Below, piece by piece: positions 21,250 to 33,634 of a stretch of DNA of 64,000 nucleotides. Origin of the DNA: Adiantum capillus-veneris (Eukaryota; Streptophyta; Polypodiopsida; Polypodiales; Pteridaceae); NCBI GenBank assembly GCA_014529385.2, contig CM043959.1, positions 54,936,253-55,000,252 on the forward strand, written 5' to 3'. Each line of letters starts with the position of its first letter. Within the stretch, counting starts at the first letter, position 1. A program made the position numbers and the translations under genes. Below the pieces are notes generated by a model. It was not told where the DNA came from and made no database searches. It saw only the letters and a list, made by a program, of their open reading frames with translations.

Positions 21250-22872
21250 GGCGGACATATAATTCCTTAGTAGCCTCGGTTGTCCCTTTCCTTGAAATTC
21301 CATTTGGAGCATCTCATGGAGTGTTTGGAAAGATGCAAAAAATTCAGATTGTTCCTAAATCCCTACAAATCAGCTATTGTAGTAAAAAAGGGTACATTGT
21401 TGGGGTTTATAATTTCAAAGGATGGAGTAGCTATTGATTCAAATAAAATTGAAGCAATTTAATTTCGAAATGTTTGAAGCAGTTGAGCCGGTTTATGGGA
21501 CAAGTAAACTTCCATGGCAGACATCTAAGATATCTTTCAGATATTAGTGCACGAGAACGAAAAAGAATGTTCCATATGTTTGTTCAACTTTGGGGTGCAG
21601 CTAAAGACAGAGCATTTCAGATTTTGAAGAAAATGTTGGTAGTTGCACCTATTCTTCAATCACGTGGTTGGAATTTGGCTCGTCATCTATTTGTGGATGT
21701 ATTTGATATTGCAATTGGAGCAGTGCTAATGCAACAAATGGTTAAGGGGTGGTACAGACCAATCTACTATGCTAGTAGGTTGATGATAGCAACGGAGAAA
21801 AATTATATGTGACTGAAAGGGAAGCTTTTTCAATGATATATGCCCTAAACAAATTTAGGCATTATCTATTGGGAAATAGGATTATTTTCCATATTGATCA
21901 TCAAGCATTGTTGTACCTAATTTAGAATCCCCAATTGCGTGGTAGACTAGCAAGGTGGATGCTATTGCTACAAGAGTTTGACTTTGTTATTGTTTACACA
22001 TCTGAGTAAGAGAATGAAGTGGCTGAATTTCCGAGTAGATTGGAGTTAGGAGAAAGTGCAATTGGAATTCAAGATCAATTACCTTATGCTGATTTGTTAA
22101 CACTTAAAGGGTTTATTTCAGATTCTTGGTATGATTAGATGTCAATTTTCTTGAGTGATGGCTTGATGCTTGAATCGTTTACAACAGACCATCTGAGTAA
22201 GAGAATTTTCCGAGTAGATTGGAGTTAGGAGAAAGTGCAATTGGAATTCAAGATCAATTACCTTATGCTAATTTGTTAACACTTAAAGGGTTAATTTCAG
22301 ATTCTTGGTATGATCAGATGCTAATTTTCTTGAGTGATGGCTTGATGCTTGATATTTACAACAGACCCACGAAGAACCTTTTTTTGAGCAAGCTTGTTTT
22401 TGTGATAGCAGGATCAATGTATAGATCAAATTATTTTGGAGATGTCTTCTTGATGAAGAGCAATCAGTAGTTTTGCAAGAAGCTCATTTTGGAAGTGCAG
22501 GTGGCCATTTCTCAAGAGAGATTATAAGAATGAAGATTTTGCAAGCAGGGCTTTGGTGGCCCACTGCTCTAAAAGTTGCTCATTCTTATGCTAAAGAGTG
22601 TGTATTGTGTCAAAGGGAGGTTAAGCCTTCAAATTCAGATAGAATGCCTTTGAATCCTATAGAACCATTTCAAAAATAGGGACTAGATTTTGTGGGGTCC
22701 AATTAAGCCAAAGGCAAGGAACACAGGGAACATGTATATTTTGGTTGCTACTGATTATTGTACGAAGTGGGTGGAAGATGTAGCATTGAAGGATAATTCA
22801 ACAAATTCAGTGGCTAAATTCTTGTATAAAAATTTAATGACTAGATTTGGATGCCCCATAGAGTTGGTCAGT
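21250..22872 (+). mobile_element. E6: decayed gypsy pol of another lineage (RT end to integrase)
   Basis: RT tail (LERCKKFRLFLNPYKSA, LLGFIISKDGVAID), connection (LSRFMGQVNFHGRHLRYLS), RNase H (IAIGAVLMQ, YYASRLM, FHIDHQALLYL, RGRLARWMLLLQEFDFV) and integrase (GGHFSREIIRMKILQAGLWW, CVLCQRE, GLDFVGPIKPKARNTGN, ATDYCTKWVEDVALKDN). These motifs are of the non-chromovirus gypsy type (Tat/Athila-like wording), unlike families 1 and 2. Many stops and frameshifts. It breaks off at 22872, before the second catalytic Asp, where the E7 LTR begins. No LTR of its own is identified. Confidence 0.78.
22031..22388 (+). repeat. 179-bp tandem duplication in E6
   Basis: The segment beginning ccgagtagattggagttagg at 22031 recurs at 22210 with few differences. 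It duplicates part of the RNase H-integrase linker (LGESAIGIQDQLPYA). Confidence 0.9.
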
Positions 22873-23881
<1,009 letters not shown>

Positions 23882-25335
23882 TACTCTTCTCTTGAAAGAA
23901 TTGTAATCGCCCTCGATTACGCGTGCAAAATAGACATAGGACAAGAACAAGTTCAATAGACATTGACTCAGTACAGGCGTACTAGACCACATATATTCAA
24001 CACTTGCACAAAGACGACAATCATCGAACATTCACGTCACTCTCCCCGTTGAGATCTTAGATTAGAATCATGATCATTGTAACTTATCTAGCAATCAGTG
24101 ATCACATCCAAACTGTGCTGATCTGTTCACAAATGTCTGGATCTATCGAATCTCGTTACTATCATACTTGCATCACCCCTCAAGTGAACAAGACAAAATG
24201 GTGTAGTCATTTCGTCTATCAAATATGCACTCAAAGAGTACACACATGAGAGAACACATGTAACAGATTCATATTAGGAACTCCCATTTTAAAGTACTTT
24301 TTTACATTAAGTCATCCAGTAGAATACTGTCGGTCTGTCAGTATCCCTGAAATCAGCGACTTTATTCCATTGAGGTAACCTGTGACAAAGGATGGAATAA
24401 CTCTCCTCTTGTGGAGTCCGCTCTGCACCAGATTCAACCTGCGATTCATCGGCAACTCTTGGAATATTTTTGTGCTTAACCAAAAGCTTCAAGGTAAAGC
24501 TCTAATATGTGAGGAGTATCTGCCAGGTCCTCCTTTTCCATCCACTGGCATCAAGAGCCGGATTATTCCCGAACATGACCAAATACCGTCGTGTCAAATT
24601 ACCTTTTACTTTCCCAAGACATGTTCGAGAATGAGAATCTCCTTTGTCTTTTCCACTTCGGGCTGCTCATCTAGCTCCCTGTCCACTGGCACTTCACCTT
24701 TGAAAGGTCGCAATAGACTCGCATGAAATGCATTGTGAAGGTCCATAGTATCGTATACTTAGCTTTGGAAAAAGGCTCTCCTTACCCTTCCGCTTCCGTA
24801 GGTGTGCCTTCTCAAACCTTAGTAGCACCCAATCATCTTCTTTCAACTGCAAGTCACATCGATGCTTGTCTGCTGTCTTCTTATGCCGTGCTTGAGACTT
24901 CTCCAAAGCCTCCCGTACCTTGGCAAACGCGGTGTCCAGATCTTGTGTATACTGATCGGCTTCAAAAGTTTTAGCTTTGGTGCTCAGAATAGGTGGAACC
25001 TTTTTGACACCGTCGATAATCTCAAATGGTGCATTCCCCGTAGACGTACGAACCTTGTTATTGTAGGCAAACTCCACCAAGGGCAAATACTTCTCCCAAA
25101 GAGTCTTTTGATAAGAGATGTATGACTAAAAAGTCGAAGACTACTGAAATGGCTATTTCCAATTGCCCATCTGTCTGTGGGTGAAACACGGACGAGAATT
25201 TAAGCCTTGTGCCTACATTCTCCCAGATTGCTCGCCAAAACAAACTCTTGAAACGGGGTGAAACTATAATTCAGGCATACCATATAATCTGAAAATTTGT
25301 GAGACAAATAACTTAGTCAAATGGTCTGGTCTGAT
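23882..25335 (-). pseudogene. E7 integrase end and chromodomain remnant, with 3' UTR
   Basis: Next to the LTR is a degraded polypurine tract (complement ctttcaagagaagagta), then about 400 bp of 3' UTR. Coding remnants include a decayed chromodomain near 24480-24640 (complement text with RRYLVMFGN), an integrase tail near 24694-25086 (VEFAYNNKVRTSTGNAPFEI, DWVLLRFEKAHLRKRKGKE) and the core (FWRAIWENVGTRLKFSS, FHPQTDGQLEIA). About 75 bp are missing near 24745 relative to E10. It stops at the E8 insertion, inside the phrase IVRPDHLTKLF. Confidence 0.75.
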
Positions 25336-26775
25336 TGTCACCATGAGGTGTATTTTTCGTGTTGCCTTCCGTAAATAAGTATTAGATATATTTATTTTAT
25401 TTTTACTTGTTTGTCCCGGAACCCTTGAAAAGGTGCAAGTGGACATTGCATGGCCAGTTTGAAACTGCTGCAGCCAAATGGGTTTCTCACATCGGGATCT
25501 AGGTCGGTCAGACAGGGACTGCCCGGGCCAGTTAGCACTGAATTCTGATGAGTATGGAAGCTCGTGTGCGCCAAACTGGAATTTGGGCCACTCGTCAAGT
25601 CACTGCAACTTTATAAGTTGAAAGGGGCCAGTAAATTAACCCACATTGTAGATGTTGGTCGAATGGTAGTCTTCAATGATGGTCAGGAGACCGATAGGGA
25701 CACCATGGAAGCATCTCCTAAAATTTAGGGAACTGCTATTTTTGACCGGAAAATGTGTTCGCGTCATTAGCTCTGGAATGACAAGGGGAACATTTTATTG
25801 CTCTGTTGCCAAGTCAACTGACGCACCAGTTGAGATATTTTTAGCAAGGAAAGCCCAAACTCGGAAACTGGGCGACGTGTCAGCCTGTGAGCGATTCTGC
25901 CACTCTGGGAGGCAAAAACGAGCTGCATATCAACAAAGGGGGCTCCATCTTCAGCCTGAGGTGGATTGTAGCAGGTACAGAAGCTATGGAATGCTTACCT
26001 TGCCCTCTATGCACAGTATGGTGACGGGAGTGATACCCCGCACGCTACATACTGCTCTCTTTCTCCCCTACGTATAGTATGTTATGCCCCACTAGTGGGC
26101 TTCTCATTTGACCTATGTACAGCTCTGGGGAAATATGCTTTCATGCCGAGGCAAGAGCCTCTTTGCACAGGAACCGGTGTAGCTAGCTGCTGCACCAAGG
26201 CAGGTCCACGAGAGGGTGATAACCTCTCGATTGCGCAGTAAATTCAGCATTGTTTGCTTGCTGTTTTTTACTCTGTTTTGAGACTGTTTTGTGCCCGGGA
26301 TGCTTCCAGAATCAAGGGGCACCAAGCCCAAGGTGCAGGGAACAGTGTAGGGACCCTTGTGTGCCCAAATCAGGTCAAAAACAGGACTGAACCAGAAATT
26401 ACAGCGACCTGGAATTTACTGTTTTGTGCTCCCGACTGAGGGATAACGCCAATGGGATAGAGTCCTGAGCTAGGAAGCTAATTCGGGTTAATTTCGGTAT
26501 CGTTATGTTGCCGAAATTTTGCCGAATCTGGAGCGTACTAGCTGGATGCAGGTGTTATCTTCCAAGGACTCTTTTTTTTGTAATTCCCTCTCTCTAAATT
26601 AAAGAAATACCGAAAGGGGCGCCAGTCTTTGGGGCCTACAGGGTGTCGGTCTCGTGTGCGCAGTGACATTCTAGTCGCTGGACGCAACTGTGTTCTCTTC
26701 CCTTCTCAGTGCTCTGTGTAAAGTTAACAGGTAATTGAAATAGTACCGCCCTCTACGTTGTATAGGCCGGTTATA
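25336..26775 (+). repeat. E8 5' LTR (family 2)
   Basis: 1,440 bp from TGTCACCATGAGG to CGGTTATA. The bounds come from the matching 3' LTR and the PBS. The shared LTR block lies at 26602-26636. Confidence 0.93.
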
Positions 26776-26793
26776 TGGTTCCATCGACGGGAT
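26776..26793 (+). other. E8 putative primer-binding site
   Basis: TGGTTCCATCGACGGGAT directly after the LTR, identical to the E2 site. tRNA not assigned. Confidence 0.72.
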
Positions 26794-26860
26794 AGTCACT
26801 TTTTCTTCAAAAAGTGCAGCGTGGATTGTTGTGGGTGAAAGCAACACAGAGCTTATCGAT

Positions 26861-28452
26861 ATGGCAGAGAAGAGAGACCAAGTACCTGAAGAGGGATCTT
26901 CCTCACATGGCACAGAGAAAATTCCTTCAACTCTTCAAGAAGAGGACAGGTTGTTTAGAACTCAACTGCGTTGTTGCATGGACTTGTTTTAGCAGTTGGC
27001 TAACAACCCAAGGATGCAGGAATTCTTACAGGCTCCGACACAGGGTTTTCAGCCTCCTACACAGGGCATGACTGAGCCGTTGCAGGAAAAGGAGATTTCC
27101 AATGCGCAGAGGACTCATGATGCTCGAGGGAAAGCCCATGTGGTTGAACAACTAGCGGTGTCCAATGATCCAAAGCAACTTACTTTAGCTGGACAGGAAC
27201 CGTTTGTGAATGGTCAAGGGAGCAATGAACAGGCTATGTGTCAGACCCTTCCATTACCTAATACTTATCCTGGTTATTTTGGAGGTGGTTCAGTGTTTCA
27301 AGCTATGGCTGGACCTTCCACAGGTTATATGCCAGGGAATGTGTTCGGGACAATGCAAACAGGCATGGGTAACCCTATGTACGCGAACATGGGTGTCCAA
27401 CCAGGTTTTCAGGGTGCCTATGGCCAGTTTCGAGTGCCTGGAACACAATTTGGTATGGCTGTTTTTCGCAGCCATACGTACAAAATGCAGGTATGACAGG
27501 GAAAACAGTTGATGCGAGTGTTGGAATGAACACTCATGGAGCACCACTGTTACAGGCACCTGTTTATGATAATGTGGCTCCTTTGAGTCAGCCTAAGGAT
27601 TACAAGGAAGGTGGGCAGGGAGTGAAGTTTGAAACTTTCAGAGGAACTGAGGACCAATTGAAGGCTTTGACCTTCATACAGCAGTTCGATGCAGCTTATG
27701 CTGGAGGAAACTTCACGGAATCTTCAAAGATACGCAAGGCTGCCACTTTCTTGAAAGGGAATGCGCTCCAATGGTGGACCGCATTGTTGAACCAGGGTCA
27801 AGCCCCAACAACGTGGGTCCAATTCAAACAACTTTTGCGCCTGCATGGTTGACAAACACTTTTGAAGTGGATGTGATGACGGAATGGCACGAGTTGAATG
27901 CTAAACAGTGTGCGGATCTGGAAGAGTACAATAAACGGTTTTGGGCCACACTGTTGCCAGTCACCTCTTACAGGTTTGTGCCTTTGTCAGAACAAATTGA
28001 GAAGTATTGTTGCGGATTGCCCAAGAAGATCAGGGACTATTGCACAAAGACTACTGTCATGAATATGTTTCAGTTGATAGAGAATGCAAGAGTGGCCAGT
28101 AATCTGTCGAAGGGAGATTCCAATGGATTTAATAGCCACAAGAAAGGGGCCCAGGGCAAACAGTTTTCAGCCAAGGGCAATGTTGCAGCAAAGCCTTCTG
28201 AGTCTCCTTCAAAGAAGCCCTCCATTGAAGAAGCTGATACGTCCAAGAAGCAGTCTAAATCTCCTTCGGAACGAGGACAAGGACAAAAAAGGCATTTTTC
28301 TGGCAAAACTTTTCAAGAAAGGAAAGCTCTTAGGGAGGCCAAGAAATGCTACATTTGTGAATAGGAAGGACACTTTGCAAATGAGTGCCCACAGAAGAAG
28401 TCACAGGATCAGGATGACAAGTTAGACCATAAAGGGAAGAAGCCAAAGCCGA
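26861..28452 (+). pseudogene. E8 gag with zinc knuckle
   Basis: ATG at 26861 (MAEKRDQVPEEGSSSHG), 86 bp after the PBS, parallel to E2. A TAG interrupts early (MDLF*QLANNPRMQ near 26990). The Gln/Pro/Gly-rich N-terminal part has YPGYFGGGSVFQAM. A frameshift lies near 27490. Capsid: FIQQFDAAYAGGNFTESSK, ALQWWTALLNQG, then a frameshift near 27840 and APAWLTNTFEVDVMTEW, YRFVPLSEQIEKYCCGLPKK. The zinc knuckle CYICE*EGHFANEC keeps all Cys and His but has TAG at 28362-28364 where E2 has Gln. Confidence 0.88.
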
Positions 28453-29259
28453 GTGCAGGACTTGTTCCAGATTTTGGTTGGAGATCAACCAAACATAGAT
28501 GCCACGGAGCTGTGCAGAGCTTGGGGCAAAGTTAGAGACCAGACAGTGCTGGTTTTCTTTGATCCAGGAGCTCGTGCAAATTTCATATCACCAGAATTGG
28601 CATCAAAGTTGGGCATTCGTGCAGAGGAGATAGGTATGACAGGCGAAGCAGGTTTGGCATGCCCAGGACATTCAGAGCCTGTTACTCCCATTCTGGGAAA
28701 GCTTCGTCTGCACATTCAGAGCTATGTGGATGCGGAAGAATTTCATATTATGCCGCTTGAGGGCTGTGATGTGTTATTGGGTATCCTATGGTGTTACAGG
28801 TTGCATGCTATGGTGGATACTTACAACAAAAAGATTACCCTTGTACATAGAGGAAAGACTCATGTCCTTGATGTAAAGCTTAAAGGCGAGTCTGTTCGAG
28901 TTGTTTCTGCTTCTGCTATTTCATCTGTAATAAAGAATCATCTTTCTGCGTACTTGATCTTTGCAAAAGAAGTACCTCAAGTTGTATCTAATTTGTCTAC
29001 CTTAGATAAAGACAGGTCAACTTTTTTGAGTGGTTTCAGTGATTGTTTTTCGGACTCTTTGCCATGGGAGTTACCTCCTGAGAGACCTGAGGATCATACT
29101 ATAGATCTTGTGCCAGGTTCTAGTCCACCGAATAGACCACCATACAGGGTTAGTGCAGCCCAGCAGAAAGAGATTATGAGTCAGGTCAACGAGCTTTTAG
29201 AGAAGGGGCTGATTCAGCCCAGTTCATCCCCTTTTTGTTCGCCTGTACTCTTAGTGTAG
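28453..29259 (+). pseudogene. E8 protease and start of RT
   Basis: Protease: ELCRAWGKVRDQTVLVFFDP, catalytic DPGA, then ANFISPELASKLGIR and EGCDVLLGILW. The frame continues without a break into the RT N-terminus (RPEDHTIDLVPGSSPPNRPP, YRVSAAQQKEIM, GLIQPSSSPFCSPVLLV), showing that protease and RT are one frame in family 2. It ends at TAG 29257-29259, where E2 reads Gln. Confidence 0.88.
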
Positions 29260-30363
29260 AAGAAGGATGGTTCATGGCGCATGTGCATTGACTATCGCGC
29301 CTTGAATAAGAATACCATCAAGAACAGGTTCCCCATACCGAGGATAGATGACATTCTTGATCGGCTTGAGGGAGCGTCATTGTTTACAAGAATAGACCTA
29401 AAGAGCAGGTATCATCAGATACGCATTAGTCCAGAAGATGTCCATAAGACTGCGTTCAGGACAACATTTGGTCTCTATGAGTTTCTTGTCATGCCATTTG
29501 GTCTCACAAATGCTCTTGCCACATTTAATAGAATGATGGACATAATTTTTAGACCACATAGAAACTTCGTGGGTACCTTCTTTGATGACATGATTGTCTA
29601 CTCAAAGTCTGAAGAGGAGCATAGGGATCACTTGACCGCAGTTTTCAATGAGCTACGCAAGAATAGGCTACTCATTAATGTGAAGAAAAGTGAGTTCTTT
29701 TTGCAAGAGATTCACTTCCTTGGGCACATTGTTTCAAAGGATGGGGTACACTTTGATCCTGCTAAAGTGGAAGCAATTAGGTCATGGCCAGACTTGAAGT
29801 CCGTACATGACATTCGAAGCTTTCTAGGCTTATGTTCCTATTACAGGAGGTTCATCCGAAATTTTGCTGAGATTGCTTCTCCACTCCATGCACTACAAGG
29901 AAAAGGAGTTACTTTCAAGTGGACAGCCAAGGAAATTTTAGCGTTCAAACACTTGAAAGAGAAGCTGACTTCAGATCCGGTAATTATTTTGCCAGATCTT
30001 TCTAAACCTTTTGTGGTTCAATGTGATGCGTGTGGCCATAGTCTTGGTGTAGTTCTGATGCAGAATGGCCGAGTAGTCGCATATGAGAGCAGAATTCTTT
30101 TGAAGACTGAAAGGAAATTGCAAGTCTATGAGAAAGAATTGCTCGCAGTAATTCATGCTCTCACTAGTTGGAAACACTATTTGCTAGGGGCTGATTTTGT
30201 TGTCCAAACGGATCATCAAACCTTGCGATATTTTCTTACACAGACGAAGTTGTCCGAGAAGCACATGCGATGGGCAAACATCTTGTCAAAGTTCCATTTT
30301 CAGATTGTGCATGTGCAAGGGAAAAAGAACGTGGTGGCTGATGCGTTGTCACGAAAGCCCTAA
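29260..30363 (+). pseudogene. E8 reverse transcriptase and RNase H
   Basis: RT: MCIDYRALNKNTIKNRFPIP, TRIDLKSRYHQIRISPED (Gly to Arg in KSGYHQ), MPFGLTNALATFNRMM (Pro to Leu), catalytic FFDD in VGTFFDDMIVYS. RNase H: VVQCDACGHSLGVVLMQNG, YEKELLAVIHALTSWK, QTDHQTLRYFLTQTKLSEK, NVVADALSRKP. It ends at TAA 30361-30363, where E2 has Gln. The two substitutions in highly conserved RT positions fit relaxed selection. Confidence 0.9.
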
Positions 30364-31849
30364 ATTTCAGCAGTGTCAATTCCGTACCATTGTGAACAAG
30401 ACGAATGAAGACACAATATGCTGAAGATTCAGATTTTGCAAGGATCTATGACCAGCTTGTTGATGGGCAACATCATGAGCACTATATGCTTAAGAATGAC
30501 TTTCTCATGATGCGTGGAAAGTTATGCGTTACTAAACAGTTATGGCCAAAGATTTTGATGGAAAGTCATGCTCCACCATATGTTGGGCATCGTGGAATTG
30601 ATGCGACAGTGAAAGGGGTTGAGGCATTCTTCTATTGGCCAGCTTTGCGTCAAGATGTTGACACATTTGTAAGATCATGCTTAGTATGCCAAAAAGTCAA
30701 ATTTGACAGACAAAAGCAACCGGGATTGTTGCGGCCATTGCCGATCCCTGATAGGCCATGGGAAAGTATAGCAATGGACTTTATCTTTGATCTTCCAAGG
30801 ACGCAAACAGGAAATGATGGGATTTGGACTATCATTTGTAGGTTCAGTAAGCAGGCCCATTTCATTCCTGTTAGGAAGAAGATAAAGCCAGAACACATGG
30901 TCAAGATATTCATGAGCAATATCTTTAAATATCATGGGATGCCTCAGTCAATTGTCAGTGACAGGGATCCAAGTATGACGAGTCTTTTCTGGAAGGCATT
31001 GTTTGAGAACATGGGCACTACGCTCAAATTCTCTTCTTCGTTTCATCCGCAAACTGATGGACAGTCAGAAGAGGCAAATTCTACTGTCCTAGACCTGCTC
31101 AAATGTTATGTCTCAGAGCACAAGGCAACTTGGGAACACCATCTCCCATTGGTTGAATATGATTACAATAACACTGTGCATACGCCAACAAGTAAGGCAC
31201 CATTTGAGATAGTGGAAGGAGGAAAGAAAGTCCCACCCATTTTACATACTAAGGACAAGATATTTGAGGCAGACAAGTATGTGCAAGATATGGATGAAAC
31301 ATATAGGAAGATAAAGATTGCTCTTGAGAAGACTCAGGCTAAACAAAAGAAAGCTGCTGATCGTCACCGTCGTGAACTTGTATTTTCACTTGGTGATTGG
31401 GTACTTTTGCGCTTTGAAAAGGCCAGGTTAAGGAAAGGAAAGGCAAGGAACGCTTGTTTCCTAAGCTCAGTATACGATATTATGGTCCTTTTCAGATTTC
31501 AGAAAAGATCAGCGATGTAGCTTACAGGTTAAAGCTACCAGAAGGCTGGAAAATACATAATGCTTTTCATGTCAGACTTCTAAGGCCCTTTGTTGGTGAT
31601 GTGCTAGAGAATATGCTTGATGAGGAACAACCCGAAGTGGAAGAATTGGATGAAATCCTTGTTCCTGAATAGATATTGGCACATAAAGAAAGAAAGGTTA
31701 GAGGAAAAGTTGCAAGACGCTATTTGGTGAAGTTCAAGAACTATCCATCGTTAGATGCCAAATGGATGGAAGAGTCTGAATTGGTTGATTCACCTCAGCT
31801 ATTGCAATTGTATCTTGAAGCCTTTCAAATGGAACCCACAGAGACTTGA
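30364..31849 (+). pseudogene. E8 integrase and chromodomain
   Basis: Zinc region ESHAPPYVGHRGI ... CLVCQKVK; core with AMDFIFDLPRTQ, IVSDRDPSM and QTDGQSEEANS. A frameshift near 31430-31460 precedes the tail (LSIRYYGPFQISEK, WKIHNAFHVRLLRPFVGD). TAG at 31670-31672 replaces Gln in VPEQILAH, then the chromodomain follows in the same frame (ARRYLVKFKNYPSLDAKWM) to TGA at 31847-31849. The frame break before 30405 separates it from RNase H. Confidence 0.88.
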
Positions 31850-32143
31850 TGCAGCCTTTTTGGAGCAAGGCAAGAGCATGGTTCATGATGCTCAAGAGAG
31901 TAGTTAAGCAATTGTATCTACTCTTTCCATACAGAAATTAGCTAGAGAAATTTGTGCTCAACAATACACTAGAAGACTTCTATGCTTGATATATGTGTCG
32001 TAGCCAGGTTGGTGGGATTATTTAATCGTCCAACGCTACATTTCCGGAAGCATGTATATCTTGGATTCCCATCATAGAATATATGTGATTTCAGGAGATA
32101 TCCGCATGTATTATTGGCATGCAAGCGAGGTCGCTTGCAGTAT
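31850..32143 (+). other. E8 3' untranslated region
   Basis: About 290 bp between the pol stop and the polypurine tract, with no coding motif; shorter than the corresponding interval in E2. Confidence 0.7.
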
Positions 32144-32158
32144 TTCAAGGGTGGGGTG
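32144..32158 (+). other. E8 polypurine tract
   Basis: TCAAGGGTGGGGTG directly before the 3' LTR. Confidence 0.82.
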
Positions 32159-33599
32159 TGTCACCAGGAGGTGTATTTTTCCTGTTGCCTTCCGTAAATA
32201 AATATTAGATATATTTATTTTATTTTTACTTCTTTGTCCCGGAACCCTTGAAAAGGTGCAAGTGGACATTGCATGGCCAGTGTGAAACGGCTGCAGCCAA
32301 ATGGGTTTCTCACATCGGGGATCTAGGTCGGTCAGACAGGGACTGCCCGGGCCAGTTAGCACTGAATTCTGATGAGTATGGAAGCTCGTGTGCGCCAAAC
32401 TGGAATTTGGGCCACTCGTCAAGTCACTGCAACTTTATAAGTTGAAAGGGGCAAGTAAATTAACCCACATTGTAGATGTTGGTCGAATGGTAGTCTTCAA
32501 TGATGGTCAGGAGACCGATAGGGACGCCATGGAAGCATCTCCTAAAATTTCGGGAACTGCTATTTTTGACCGGAAAATGTGTTCGCGTCATTAGCTCTGG
32601 AATGACAAGGGGAACATTTTATTGCTCTGCTGCCAAGTCAACTGACGCACCAGTTGAGATATTTTTAGCAGGGAAAGCCCAAACTCGGAAACTGGGCGAC
32701 GTGTCAGCCTGTGAGCGATTCTGCCACTCTGGGAGGCAAAAACGAGCTGCATATCAACAAAGGGGGCTCCATCTTCAGCCTGAGGTGTATTGTAGCAGGT
32801 ACAGAAGCTATGGAATGCTTACCTTGCCCTCTATGCACAGTATGGTGACGGGAGTGATGCCCCGCACGCTACATACTACTCTCTTTCTCCCCTACGTATA
32901 GTATGTTATGCCCCACTAGTGGGCTTCTCATTTGACCTATGTACAGCTGTGGGGAAATATGCTTTCATGCCGAGGCAAGAGCCTCTTTGCACAGGAACCG
33001 GTGTAGCTAGCTGCTGCACCAAAGCAGGTCCACGAGAGGGTGATAACCTCTCGATTGCGCAGTAAATTCAGCACTGTTTGCTTGCTGTTTTTTACTCTGT
33101 TTTGAGACTGTTTTGTGCCCGGGATGCTTCCAGAATCAAGGGGCACCAAGCCCAAGGTGCAGGGAACAGTGTAGGGACCCTCGTGTGCCCAAATCAGGTC
33201 AAAAACAGGACTGAACCAGAAATTACAGCGACCTGGAATTTACTGTTTTGTGCTCCCGACTGAGGGATAACCCCAGTGGGATAGAGTCCTGAGCTTAGAA
33301 ACTGATTCGGGTTAATTTCGGAATCGTTATGCTGCCGAAATTTTGCCGAATCTGGAGCGTACTAGCTGGATGCAGGTGTTATCTTCCAAGGACTCTCTTT
33401 TTTGTAATTCCCTCTCTCTAAATTAAAGAAATACCGAAAGGGGCGCCAGTCTTTGGGGCCTACAGGGTGTCGGTCTCGTGTGCGCAGTGACATTCTAGTC
33501 GCTGGACGCAACTGTGTTCTCTTCCCTTCTCAGTGCTCTGTGTAAAGTTAACAGGTAATTGAAATAGTACCGCCCTCTACGTTGTATAGGCCGGTTATA
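32159..33599 (+). repeat. E8 3' LTR (family 2)
   Basis: 1,441 bp, TGTCACCAGGAGG to CGGTTATA, with the shared block at 33426-33460. About 2 percent different from the 5' LTR by eye. Confidence 0.93.
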
Positions 33600-33634
33600 C
33601 TAACTATCTTCTTTATTGGAATGAAGTGGGTGTC
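33600..33634 (-). pseudogene. E7 integrase sliver between E8 and E9
   Basis: The complement encodes HFIPIKKIV, joining NQFNKHA (40061 side) to RPDHLTKLF (25335 side). It proves that E8 and E9 entered the same gene 35 bp apart. Confidence 0.85.

Larger units (their letters stand above)
25336..33599 (+). mobile_element. E8: Ty3/gypsy chromovirus, family 2, full length but dead
   Basis: 8,264 bp with two long LTRs (25336-26775, 32159-33599), PBS and polypurine tract, inserted in the integrase gene of E7. The target duplication is ctgat (25331-25335) versus ctaac (33600-33604), alike at three positions with two transitions. I count roughly 30 LTR differences by eye over 1,440 bp. All pol domains are present, but at least five nonsense codons interrupt them; several are Gln codons turned to TAG or TAA, and frameshifts add to this. 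Confidence 0.92.
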
